From positions 62,001 to 126,000 of the forward strand of contig NZ_PXZT01000005.1 of the NCBI RefSeq assembly GCF_003008695.1: 64,000 bases of DNA, given 5' to 3'. The DNA comes from Trichococcus alkaliphilus (GTDB taxonomy: Bacteria > Bacillota > Bacilli > Lactobacillales > Aerococcaceae). Shown in pieces: positions 49,851 to 58,387 of this stretch. Made by a program: the position numbers and the translations under genes. Numbering within the stretch: position 1 is the stretch's first letter; each line of letters opens with the position of its first letter. The notes under the pieces were generated by a model. It had not been told where the DNA came from, made no database searches, and was given only the letters and a program-made list of their open reading frames with translations.

Positions 49851-50906
49851 TTATTCGAATGATACGGATCTGTGCTCTTTCGCGGATACACGGATGGCAT
49901 CAAGCAGGCTCATCAAGCGCAGGATTTGCGCCGGTTGCACAATCAATGCTTCTTCACCGTTCACGTGTTTGTTGTAGTGCTCGAAAAACATGTCATGATT
50001 GACAGTGACTTCCGGAAGCGGTTCCGAAACCAATCTGCCTTCCGGGGCTGGACCGAATGAGCGGGTTGGGCCGGCAGCGGTCATCGTGATTTTTCCGGGA
50101 ACGTTCTTCAGCAACTCTGATGTCCGGACGATTTTGCCTTCCGGATGGAATCCATCGACATAGGCGCTGCCTTTGTTTCCTCCGACAAACCAGTGGCGTT
50201 CGAACCAAGTTTCCTTATCGGTCAGGAAATAAGTTCCCAGCTCGACTTGTCCGCTGATGCCGCTGTCAAAATGCAGCTGGATATTGAAGTAATCATCGAC
50301 TTCTTTGTTGATCACATTGCGGACATCCGCATATACAGTCGTCAACTTCCCGGGAATCATCCAGAGCATCTGATCCAGCAGATGCACGCCCCAATCATAG
50401 AGCATGCCGCCACCGAACTCCGGATAAATATGCCAATCGTGCATATTGCCGTTGAAGCCGTACAAAGCATTTTTGATTGTGTAGACATCTCCGAGCGTAC
50501 CGCTGTCGACCACTTCCTTGATCAGGCGGTAGTCTTTGTCCCAGCGGCGCTGGTGATGGACCGTGAAGCGCACTTTGGCGGCTTCCGTTACGGCGATCAT
50601 TTCCTTGAATTCTTCCGCATTCATCGCGGCCGGTTTCTCCACGATGATGTCTTTTCCTGCTTGTGCAGCTTTTTTGACCATTTCCAGGTGCAGATGGTTC
50701 GGGACCGCGATGATGACTGTGTTGATTTCGTCATTCGCCAACAGCTCATCCGCCATCAGGTGCGTTTCCACCCCTTCCGCTGCATGTCCGAGTTGATCCT
50801 TGTTGATGTCGCAGACTGCGATCAATTCCGCGAAATCCAATTTATTGATGGTTTCGGCATGGGTTTGACCCATGAATCCGAAACCGATGATGCCAAATTT
50901 CAACAT
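49851..50906 (-). CDS. Gfo/Idh/MocA-family oxidoreductase, copy 2
   Basis: A 351-aa NAD(P)-dependent sugar oxidoreductase. Rossmann motif GIIGFGFMG (4-12), EKPAAM with the catalytic Lys, GGGMLYDWGVHLLDQ with catalytic His. It would oxidise or reduce a ring hydroxyl, e.g. to a 3-keto sugar. Directly downstream of deglycosidase pair 2. Confidence 0.87.
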   Translation of the reverse strand: MLKFGIIGFGFMGQTHAETINKLDFAELIAVCDINKDQLGHAAEGVETHLMADELLANDEINTVIIAVPNHLHLEMVKKAAQAGKDIIVEKPAAMNAEEFKEMIAVTEAAKVRFTVHHQRRWDKDYRLIKEVVDSGTLGDVYTIKNALYGFNGNMHDWHIYPEFGGGMLYDWGVHLLDQMLWMIPGKLTTVYADVRNVINKEVDDYFNIQLHFDSGISGQVELGTYFLTDKETWFERHWFVGGNKGSAYVDGFHPEGKIVRTSELLKNVPGKITMTAAGPTRSFGPAPEGRLVSEPLPEVTVNHDMFFEHYNKHVNGEEALIVQPAQILRLMSLLDAIRVSAKEHRSVSFE

Positions 50907-50953
50907 ATGTATTGCCCCTATCTTTCATGATCTTCAACGATCCTGTATTTTGC

Positions 50954-51343
50954 TTATATCGTGACTGTGCGCTCTTTCATTCCGACCAACGGCACCGGGA
51001 TATAGGCCGTTCTTGTGGCGATCGTCAGAGCCACATCATGGTTACCTTTCGCCAATCCGCCCTCTTTCATCACGCGAATATGCAGAGGTTCGCCGTATTC
51101 CCATTTGTAGGAAGAGACTGTCGCAGCTTCCTTCAGAGTGAACCAATCTTCCTCATCAATCGAAATCTGGATTGCGGTTGGCTCTTCCTCTACGCCATCG
51201 ACAGCGACTTTTACGAATTCCACCATCGACAAAGGAATCCCGCGGTAGTAAGTGATCAGTGTCTGCAGTCCGTAACCGATTGTCGTGCCGTTTTCTACGA
51301 TATTTTTGCAAGTATCTTTTTTGAATACATTATTATCAAACAT
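50954..51343 (-). CDS. C-glycoside deglycosidase beta-subunit-like (DUF6379), pair 2
   Basis: A 129-aa protein of the small DUF6379/CGD-beta type. Shared features with the second copy at 52451 are the YYRGIPLS (versus YYRGLWLS) segment, the VEFVKVAVDG strand and the GNHDVAL (versus GYHDIEI) motif. In known C-glycoside deglycosidases (DgpB/DgpC, DfgA/DfgB, CarB/CarC) the beta subunit folds against the TIM-barrel alpha subunit. It follows its alpha partner by 12 bases. Confidence 0.74.
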   Translation of the reverse strand: MFDNNVFKKDTCKNIVENGTTIGYGLQTLITYYRGIPLSMVEFVKVAVDGVEEEPTAIQISIDEEDWFTLKEAATVSSYKWEYGEPLHIRVMKEGGLAKGNHDVALTIATRTAYIPVPLVGMKERTVTI

Positions 51344-51355
51344 CTTTTCTTCCCC

Positions 51356-52366
51356 CTACCCTTGGATTTCTTTCAAACAAGCTTGCAGAAATTGCTGGTT
51401 GGCGATGACTTGCTGGATTTCCTGCATCGGCTCACCCGGTAAGATGAAGCGGTTGCCTTCGTATTCAGTCGCTACATAGCCATCGTACTGGTGCTCATGG
51501 AGATATTCCAATAAGCCTTTATAATCCATCGAGTATTCTGGTCCCTCAGGAGTCATTTCGAACATTTTGATATGGAAGTGCTTGATGTAAGGCATGTATT
51601 CATCCATCACTGAGAATGGATAGTTTTCATAGCCATCGCACAGCGGCGCAAACATGTGGTCCTCTTTGGTTTTGATGACTTGTTTGAATTCCTCAGGATA
51701 AGTGCCGCCATTCTCTTTACGGACTCGGTGCAAGTCCGTACCTTTTTCGAACAAGCTATCGAGGTAATCGAACATTTCTGGGCTGGCGCCATTGTTGACC
51801 TCGTAGGCACGTACAACCCGTGGGAATTTTTTGCAGAAGATCCCGGTGTCGATGACCAGTCCGATGTACGGAGAATCCAGACGTTTCATTTCTTCGATGA
51901 ACGCAAGCGTTTCTGGGCCGTCGAAAGCCATCCCTGCATGGATTTCCAGGGCAATGGTAACGTCGTACTCTTTGCAGTAAGGCAGCAACGGTTCGCACAC
52001 CCAGTAAGGGACCATCGAAACCAAGCGGATCATTTTCATGCCCAAGCGGTTTGCCTGCTTGATTTCTTGAATCAGCAAATCGATGCATTCTTTTTTCGTC
52101 AGCGTGCGGTTGTTGTAGAGGTTGGAGTTCAAGAAGACATCGGCAATGACCGGTTTCACGCCGGTTTGGTCAAGCAGCGCGTGCCAGTGATCAACCTCTT
52201 CCTGGGATGGATGCGGCGCATTTTTGATCATCTGATCCGGCAACATTTCCACGCCTTCAACGTTAAGATCTTTCAGTAAGTTCATCAGGTCTTCCAAGTT
52301 CATTCTTTTGTTCAGATATTCGTCTTGCAGGCTGTACAGACTGACAGCAGTTTTGATTCTTGCCAT
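51356..52366 (-). CDS. C-glycoside deglycosidase alpha-subunit-like TIM barrel, pair 2
   Basis: A 336-aa xylose-isomerase-like TIM barrel. The Mn-binding residues of the CGD family are apparent: Glu in ALEIHAGM, Asp in LVIDTGIF, His in HFHIKMF, Glu in ATEYEGN. In DgpC/DfgA/CarC-type enzymes this subunit cleaves the C-C bond of 3-oxo-C-glycosides. Followed immediately by its beta partner. Confidence 0.76.
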   Translation of the reverse strand: MARIKTAVSLYSLQDEYLNKRMNLEDLMNLLKDLNVEGVEMLPDQMIKNAPHPSQEEVDHWHALLDQTGVKPVIADVFLNSNLYNNRTLTKKECIDLLIQEIKQANRLGMKMIRLVSMVPYWVCEPLLPYCKEYDVTIALEIHAGMAFDGPETLAFIEEMKRLDSPYIGLVIDTGIFCKKFPRVVRAYEVNNGASPEMFDYLDSLFEKGTDLHRVRKENGGTYPEEFKQVIKTKEDHMFAPLCDGYENYPFSVMDEYMPYIKHFHIKMFEMTPEGPEYSMDYKGLLEYLHEHQYDGYVATEYEGNRFILPGEPMQEIQQVIANQQFLQACLKEIQG

Positions 52367-52450
52367 TATTTTTTTCCTCCTAGTTGTTAGTGGTTAGTGG
52401 TCAGTGGTTATAGGCTTGCTGTTTGCGGCAAGCTAAAATCAAACGGATCA

Positions 52451-52858
52451 TTACGAAACTAACAGCAATTTCCTTCTATGATTCCCATAACTCAATACTT
52501 CGTCCATATTAGGGGGCATATATGACGAACTGAATCTGTGATCGATTTCAATATCGTGATATCCTGTTGTTAAGCCGCCTAAGACATTTACATGGATGGA
52601 AGCTGGCTCCAAAACATTCCATTGGATATCCCCAATTCCCTTCAATTCATCTTGTTTGTATAGCTTTCCGTTTATTTCCCAGGAAATGTCCTCTAATCGG
52701 ACTGCTTCTCCGTCAACCTTTATATGGATGGGTCTAAGCTGAGATAGCCATAATCCTCTATAATACATCAGGCGAATATCAAACTGAAAACCAATCACTT
52801 CCTGATCCACTACTGTATTTTTAAACCCTCTGGATTGAATGCATTCTTTTTCCAGCAT
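52451..52858 (-). CDS. C-glycoside deglycosidase beta-subunit-like (DUF6379), pair 1
   Basis: A 135-aa DUF6379-type protein (YYRGLWLSQLRPIHIKVDG, SWEINGKLYKQDEL, GYHDIEIDH). It lies 10 bases after its alpha partner. It is divergent enough from the pair-2 subunit that the two pairs are not a recent duplication and may have different substrates. Confidence 0.74.
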   Translation of the reverse strand: MLEKECIQSRGFKNTVVDQEVIGFQFDIRLMYYRGLWLSQLRPIHIKVDGEAVRLEDISWEINGKLYKQDELKGIGDIQWNVLEPASIHVNVLGGLTTGYHDIEIDHRFSSSYMPPNMDEVLSYGNHRRKLLLVS

Positions 52859-52868
52859 ATGCTATCCC

Positions 52869-53744
52869 TCACTTCCCTAATAAGTTTTTCAACATGATTT
52901 GATGCCGTTTCACCTGATCAGACGCATGCCCTGTCACTTCTGCTTTTGCACCTTCATACTCACTGATCAAGTAGCCTTCCCAGTTATGCTTAATGAGTGT
53001 TTGTATGATCTCTTCATATGGAATAACAACCTCACGAAAATTTTCATCCATCCTTAAAAATTTTGCATGGCAGCAATAAACATACTTCAAAAGCGGTACC
53101 AGCTCTTCAACTTTGCTGTGTTCGCATGGAGGGCCCACAAAATCATTTTCACCGAATCCTACTAAAGCATTATCTCCAGTCTGAAAAATACTGAAATCAA
53201 TATTCAATCCGAAAAATTCAGTATTCTCTTTTTCGATAAATTCCACATAATCGTGAATCATTCTCGAATCTAAAATAGTTGGACTATGGATTTCAGGACA
53301 CATGCGGACATCATATTTTTCTGCCAATCCCAGTGCACCTTTGATGAATTCACGCCAGTTGGATACAGGGGTAAGGGTATCATCAATAACGCCTAATTTT
53401 GTTCTTAAAACCTTAAATCCCAGCTTATTTGCAATTTTGAAATCTCGCTCAAGCATATCGATACTTTCTTTAGTAGTGAGTTCCCTGCCTTTATATAACC
53501 TGGATTCAACCCAGTGACCATATTCCGCTGGTTCCAATTTAAAGTGATTCAATTTTTGGTGCCAGTCATCAATCCAAGCTTCAGTTACATCAGGATACTT
53601 AACGATATGAGAATTTGCCAAGATCTCAATTCCAGTAGCTCCCGTGTCGCAGATGTCTTGCATGATGTCGTCAAGATCCATTGAGACTCCGAATACTTTG
53701 TTGTAGCTATATGCAGAAACTCCACGCTTAATGTTATGCTCCAC
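52869..53744 (-). CDS. C-glycoside deglycosidase alpha-subunit-like TIM barrel, pair 1
   Basis: A 291-aa TIM barrel, shorter than pair 2. The putative metal ligands are Glu in CPEIHSP, Asp in NIDFSIF, His in CCHAKFLRM and Glu in ISEYEGA. The start is GTG 53744, seven bases after GGAGG (a TTG before it is only within the site). Only 17 bases after the oxidoreductase gene. Confidence 0.77.
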   Translation of the reverse strand: MEHNIKRGVSAYSYNKVFGVSMDLDDIMQDICDTGATGIEILANSHIVKYPDVTEAWIDDWHQKLNHFKLEPAEYGHWVESRLYKGRELTTKESIDMLERDFKIANKLGFKVLRTKLGVIDDTLTPVSNWREFIKGALGLAEKYDVRMCPEIHSPTILDSRMIHDYVEFIEKENTEFFGLNIDFSIFQTGDNALVGFGENDFVGPPCEHSKVEELVPLLKYVYCCHAKFLRMDENFREVVIPYEEIIQTLIKHNWEGYLISEYEGAKAEVTGHASDQVKRHQIMLKNLLGK

Positions 53745-53761
53745 TATTGTTCCTCCCAAGA

Positions 53762-54859
53762 TTAATCAAATTCAACGACTTGTCCTGTCTCAGCTGATTT
53801 GTAGATTGCTTCCAGGATTTGGGTCACGACGATCGCTTGTTCAGGCTTCACCATTGGGTCCGTGTCATTCAGGATTGCATCCACCCACTGTTTGGCTTCA
53901 GCATCACGTTGCTCCAAGGTAGCTCCTTCGAATCCGAACACACCGCCTGCATCGGATGGTTGCGTCTGCTCTAATTGGTTATGGGCCGCTTTATTGAAGA
54001 CGACATAGCCCTGATCGATGAAAGCTTTTCCGAACATTTCTGCTCCGCCTTCAGTTCCGCAAAGCGTAACCTGGGCTTCTTTCGGGTTGATCATGTTGAG
54101 CGCCCAAGCAGCCTCCAGGAAGATGGTCGCGCCGTTTTCCATTTTGATCAGTCCGAATGCCGAGTCTTCCGTTTCGAAAGTATCCGGATTCCAAGGACCG
54201 AACATGTTCGCCATCGGATTGTCCTTCAGTTTTTGATAAGTTGATCCTAGTACTGATTTTGGTTTGTAGTTGTTCATGTACCAAAGCGTCAAGTCCAAGG
54301 CATGCGTGCCAATGTCGATCAGTGGGCCCCCGCCTTGTTTTGATTTATCCGGGAAGACTCCCCAGGTAGGAACGCCTTTGCGGCGGATGGCATGCGCTTT
54401 TGCGAAATAGATATCGCCCAATTCGCCTTTGCTGCAAGCATCGTAAGTAGCTAAGGAATCGGCACGGAAGCGGTTCTGGTAGCCGATCGTCAATTTTTTG
54501 CCGGTGCGTTCAGCAGCATCCAGCATTTCTTTTGCCTCTGCATAGTTGATCGCCATCGGTTTTTCGCACATGACATGTTTCCCTGCTTCCAAGGCATCAA
54601 CCGTGATGTATGAGTGGGAAATATTCGGCGTCAACACATGGATGACATCAATGTCTTCTCTAGCCAAAAGCGCTTTGTAGTCTTCCGTCACTAAAGCATC
54701 CGCAATACCATATTCCTTGGCCGCTTTTTCAGCCCGTTCGATGACCGTGTCACAGAAAGCCACGATTTCCACTTTATCCGATAATTTAGCCAATGCCGGG
54801 AAATGCTTCCCGTTGGCGATTCCTCCGCAGCCGATGATGCCGAATTTTAATTTATTCAT
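53762..54859 (-). CDS. Gfo/Idh/MocA-family oxidoreductase, copy 1 (DgpA-like)
   Basis: A 365-aa NAD(P)-dependent oxidoreductase. GIIGCGGIA (8-16), CEKPMA with the catalytic Lys, GGGPLIDIGTHALDL with catalytic His. DgpA of a puerarin-degrading gut bacterium, a member of the same family, makes the 3-oxo-glycoside that the deglycosidase needs; by position this gene fits that role. First gene of the operon, AAAGGAGG before the ATG. Confidence 0.88.
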   Translation of the reverse strand: MNKLKFGIIGCGGIANGKHFPALAKLSDKVEIVAFCDTVIERAEKAAKEYGIADALVTEDYKALLAREDIDVIHVLTPNISHSYITVDALEAGKHVMCEKPMAINYAEAKEMLDAAERTGKKLTIGYQNRFRADSLATYDACSKGELGDIYFAKAHAIRRKGVPTWGVFPDKSKQGGGPLIDIGTHALDLTLWYMNNYKPKSVLGSTYQKLKDNPMANMFGPWNPDTFETEDSAFGLIKMENGATIFLEAAWALNMINPKEAQVTLCGTEGGAEMFGKAFIDQGYVVFNKAAHNQLEQTQPSDAGGVFGFEGATLEQRDAEAKQWVDAILNDTDPMVKPEQAIVVTQILEAIYKSAETGQVVEFD

Positions 54860-54875
54860 GTTATTTCCTCCTTTT

Positions 54876-54889
54876 GGTTATCGCTTACA
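54876..54889. promoter_or_regulatory. cre-like site in the deglycosidase operon leader
   Basis: On the minus strand TGTAAGCGATAACC; one mismatch to TGNAANCGNWWNCA. It sits just upstream of the ribosome site. Confidence 0.5.
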
Positions 54890-54944
54890 AGATTATTCTA
54901 TTATGAATTGCGCTTTTGCTCTCAACTTTATGAATAAAACTAAA

Positions 54945-55008
54945 TCACACATTTTTATCACAAAACAAACCAAGTTAGCCTCTGGTTAAATATGAATCAC
55001 ACAAATTT
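54945..55008. promoter_or_regulatory. Repeated TCACA motifs upstream of the deglycosidase operon
   Basis: TCACA occurs at 54945, 54958 and 54997. The last copy, TCACACAAATTT (54997-55008), matches in reverse the AAATTTGTGTG at 58365 upstream of the symporter, suggesting a common regulator. Confidence 0.4.
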
Positions 55009-55097
55009 AATCCAAAGTGCAAAAAAAAGATCCCACTGCGATTGCAATGAAATCTTATAGGTAAACATCCGCTTGCCTTCTTTTCTTTGACTAATTA

Positions 55098-56720
55098 CTA
55101 GTGGATAGGATTATAGGAAAACCAATCGAATAAGACTTGCTTATTCTTCGGCTCGCTCACCCCGCTGCCAAACATACCAATATACGCTCCAACGAATCCA
55201 CCGGCCGTCTCTGACCCCAGGAAACTACCATCGATATTTTCTGAAACTGTCGCCATGTTTTTTTCATCAGCTCCCGCATAGAAGCTGTATTTCGTTTCAT
55301 CAGACGCTATTTTCAAGAACAATACATTGTCCAGGGAATTGTTAATTTCGATCGTATTGTGGCTGCTCTCTCTGTAATAGAGCTTCTTATTCTCAACATA
55401 AGTATCAGCAGTGATGCATCTAACGCAAGTATTCCCGGCATTATTTTGAAAAACTTCCAGTCGCAGCTGATGGGCATTGTTTTGTAGCACAACCAATCCC
55501 GCTGTTTCTTCCTGCTCGGGTTTGAATATCATTTTAGTGATTGCTTCAAACTTCAAATGCTGTTGTCTTTTGCCGATGAAACTGACACATTCTTTTGTCT
55601 TACCGCTCTCTTGATATCGTTCCATCATATCAGCGCTGAGGCCCTGAAGCTCCCAAGGCGTGACTTGCTTTTGTAAAAGTTTCAATCTTAAGTGCCCATC
55701 TTCGATGTCAGCAAAATCTTCGTATGGCGTTCCCAGATAATTCCATTGCAATCCGATTTTTTCATCATTGAAGTCATCAAAGAATTCCTCAGTCTTTTTT
55801 GGTCCGACAGGGAGATCGGTGGGGTTCGGATAGGTAAATTCGACCTTACCGGTTCCGTAGCTCACAATCGGCCAGCCATCTTCCCATATGACCGGAGCAA
55901 TAAACGTTTCCCGGCCCAATATTTTATGGTAACCACCCATCAGTCTTGAGCCCAGCATTACCATATACCAAGATCCATTTGCTAATTCCACAAGATCACC
56001 GTGTCCAACATTGCATATCGGATAATTTTTGCCAAGGTGCCTGTGGGTTAAGATAGGATTGCCTTTGTACCCCTCATATTCCCCCATGACCTCCTTGCTC
56101 CTGCTGATTGTGATTGCATGAAAGTGTTCTGTTCCTCCTTCAGAGATCATAAGATAATACCAACCGTCTTTTTTATACAGGTGGGGGCCTTCGGGAGAAG
56201 CGGCATTCTTCAAAGCACCGCTCCACAACACTTTTCTTTCCCCAACAAGTTTCATGGTTTCTAAATCAATTTCGCTGCACCAAATTCTGGGTTCTTCTCC
56301 GAAACCGGTAGTACCCGTATAATATGCCTTGCCGTCATCATCAAAAAATAATGAGGGGTCTATTCCGTCAGCCCCATGGATCACATTAATTTCAGACCAA
56401 GGCCCTTTTGGGTCCTTAGCCGTAACAATGAAGTTATTTCCTTGCATCGTTACGTTGGTGGTAATGACGTAGAACATCCCATCGTGGTAACGGATAGTGG
56501 GTGCAAAAATCCCCCCGGAAATCATTTCATAGGTCAAAGGCAGTTGACTTTTACGGTCAAGAACATTGCCGACTTGTTCCCAGTTGACGAGATTTTTACT
56601 GTGAAAAATAGGAATCCCTGGAAAAAAACTGAAGCTGGATGAAATTAAATAAAAATCATCTTCCACACGCACTATTGATGGATCCGGATAACATCCCGGA
56701 AGTATAGGATTTTCAATCAT
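55098..56720 (-). CDS. GH43-family beta-xylosidase-like glycosidase
   Basis: A 540-aa intracellular glycosidase. Catalytic base Asp13 (YPDPSI), Asp in GIDPSLF near 120 and acid Glu in SPEGPHL near 188 form the GH43 triad. The C-terminal part (about 330-540) is a concanavalin-like beta-sandwich as in beta-xylosidases of subfamilies 11/12. The start is ATG 56720; a GTG upstream lacks a site. Probably acts on arabinoxylan-type oligosaccharides imported by the symporter. Confidence 0.88.
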   Translation of the reverse strand: MIENPILPGCYPDPSIVRVEDDFYLISSSFSFFPGIPIFHSKNLVNWEQVGNVLDRKSQLPLTYEMISGGIFAPTIRYHDGMFYVITTNVTMQGNNFIVTAKDPKGPWSEINVIHGADGIDPSLFFDDDGKAYYTGTTGFGEEPRIWCSEIDLETMKLVGERKVLWSGALKNAASPEGPHLYKKDGWYYLMISEGGTEHFHAITISRSKEVMGEYEGYKGNPILTHRHLGKNYPICNVGHGDLVELANGSWYMVMLGSRLMGGYHKILGRETFIAPVIWEDGWPIVSYGTGKVEFTYPNPTDLPVGPKKTEEFFDDFNDEKIGLQWNYLGTPYEDFADIEDGHLRLKLLQKQVTPWELQGLSADMMERYQESGKTKECVSFIGKRQQHLKFEAITKMIFKPEQEETAGLVVLQNNAHQLRLEVFQNNAGNTCVRCITADTYVENKKLYYRESSHNTIEINNSLDNVLFLKIASDETKYSFYAGADEKNMATVSENIDGSFLGSETAGGFVGAYIGMFGSGVSEPKNKQVLFDWFSYNPIH

Positions 56721-56804
56721 ATTTCCCACTCATTTCTTGGTGTTGATTCTTAAAGCTAATGTTTCTGAAACAGATTTCCTTACAAAATACCTTGCCTCAA
56801 TCCA

Positions 56805-58217
56805 TTAATCTTCTTCTAGTTCTCGGATTTCCAATTCGACTGCGATTTGATCCATTTGTTTTTTATCAAGTTTGTACCAATACAAGGGAAGAATGCTGAG
56901 TACCATTAAAATCGCAGGGACTAAGTTTACTACAACATTTATTCCTGTGATAGAGGCTTGTGACTGTACTGCTCCTGGTACATAACCGGTTGCTGAAAGC
57001 ATCAGCACTCCCCCGGCTCCGGCTATCGCTGATGCAAGTTTTACACCAAATCCTAAGAACGAGAATGTCAATCCTTCATCTCGCACTCTATATTTCCAAT
57101 CTCCATATTCCACACAATCAGATAACATTCCTGTGGAAACACTGCCAGCTGAGTTCGCAAGTCCAATAAATGCAGCAGTCGTCAGCAAGAAGGCGGTGTT
57201 ACCGGATGGGAAAAGAAAAAGAACGAATATAGATATAATACTGATCAGACTTAGTATCAGCAACCAATTTCTCTTACCAAATTTCTTTGTAGCCACTGGC
57301 AACAACATACTACCTATCAATTGAAAAACAGTCATACTTGTAAAAATTGGTGCAATCATTGTAAAAGATCCGACTACATAAATTACATAGTATGCAAGTA
57401 AGGTCATTCTTCCAATAACGGACATTGCCCCCAAGAAAACACTCCAAACTGTGATCAACAGCATTTTGTTTTTAAATAGCGCTTTCAAAGATGTCGTAAC
57501 AGAAATTTTTTGTTTCTCTCTCTTCCTTGAATCCGTTCTTGCTGTTTCCTTACAATGATATGCTGTTAGCCAAAAAGCTGGAATCATAATCAGGGAACAA
57601 ATAACAGTGACCCAAAAGTAGCCTCGAGAATTAGCAACATCACTGTTACTGAAAAATAAGATGGCTGGCATTACTGCTATGGATAAAATCATTTGAATGA
57701 TACTGCCACCAACTGCTCTTGCTGACGTATAATTCATTCGAACTTGTGAGTCTTTTGCAATTCGGTTTACTAAACTGGCATACCCAACCGAAAGTGCAGT
57801 ATAAGACATTCCTGCGCCAATATATAAAACTAAGCAAAGAATTACTTTCGTTAGACCTTCTACAGGGAAAACCGTAAACGTAAGAATATTAAATATAGCT
57901 AGGAATGGTGGAGCAAAAATGAGATATGGCCTGAATTTACCCCATCTAGTATGTGTTCTATCAGCTATGATGCCCATCATTGGATCGTTCACAGCATCCC
58001 AGATACGAGCAACAAGCATGATCATTGAAATCGCAGCAGCAGAAAGCCCAATAATATCAGTGTAAAAAATCATCAGATAGGTATTGATCATATACCAACT
58101 CAATTGACTTCCAACTTCACCGAAGCTGTAAAAAACAGCTATCTTTTTACTTGTTTTTTCTTGAATTTGCACTTTTTGACTAGCTACCTCAAAATTCATA
58201 TCCACCTGTTTTTCCAT
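56805..58217 (-). CDS. GPH-family sugar:cation symporter (MelB/XylP-like)
   Basis: About 470 aa with 12 predicted hydrophobic segments. The family segment is near the start (SYGFGEVGSQLSWYMINTYL-type; here FGEVGSQLSWYMIN), and the cytosolic loop RTHTRWGKFRPYL is diagnostic. Transports glycosides, pentosides or hexuronides with Na+ or H+. The start is ATG 58217 after GGAGGAAG. It lies upstream of the GH43 gene and probably forms an operon with it. Confidence 0.88.
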   Translation of the reverse strand: MEKQVDMNFEVASQKVQIQEKTSKKIAVFYSFGEVGSQLSWYMINTYLMIFYTDIIGLSAAAISMIMLVARIWDAVNDPMMGIIADRTHTRWGKFRPYLIFAPPFLAIFNILTFTVFPVEGLTKVILCLVLYIGAGMSYTALSVGYASLVNRIAKDSQVRMNYTSARAVGGSIIQMILSIAVMPAILFFSNSDVANSRGYFWVTVICSLIMIPAFWLTAYHCKETARTDSRKREKQKISVTTSLKALFKNKMLLITVWSVFLGAMSVIGRMTLLAYYVIYVVGSFTMIAPIFTSMTVFQLIGSMLLPVATKKFGKRNWLLILSLISIISIFVLFLFPSGNTAFLLTTAAFIGLANSAGSVSTGMLSDCVEYGDWKYRVRDEGLTFSFLGFGVKLASAIAGAGGVLMLSATGYVPGAVQSQASITGINVVVNLVPAILMVLSILPLYWYKLDKKQMDQIAVELEIRELEED

Positions 58218-58252
58218 TTGTCTTCCTCCTGATTGTAAATTATAAGACCGCT

Positions 58253-58266
58253 TGTAATCGATTACA
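58253..58266. promoter_or_regulatory. Perfect palindromic cre-like/LacI-type site
   Basis: TGTAATCGATTACA, a perfect 14-bp palindrome matching TGNAANCGNWWNCA, about 40 bases before the symporter start. CcpA or a LacI-family protein could bind. Confidence 0.6.
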
Positions 58267-58364
58267 TACATAGTTTATACCGGGACGGAAGTTTCCTCTA
58301 CTTTGATAGCGTTTAAATTCATGGTACTTCCATGACAAGAAAACGCTACCTTTTATTGTTGTGT

Positions 58365-58375
58365 AAATTTGTGTG
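58365..58375. promoter_or_regulatory. AAATTTGTGTG motif in the symporter promoter region
   Basis: AAATTTGTGTG, with another GTGT just before it (TTGTGT-AAATTTGTGTGG). The same 11 bases (reverse) are at 54998-55008 in front of the deglycosidase operon. Confidence 0.4.
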
Positions 58376-58387
58376 GCACATTCTTAA

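Noticed and set aside
50145-50930. Plus-strand frame of 261 codons opposite the Gfo/Idh/MocA gene
   Set aside because: Antisense shadow caused by codon bias of the minus gene; no start signal.
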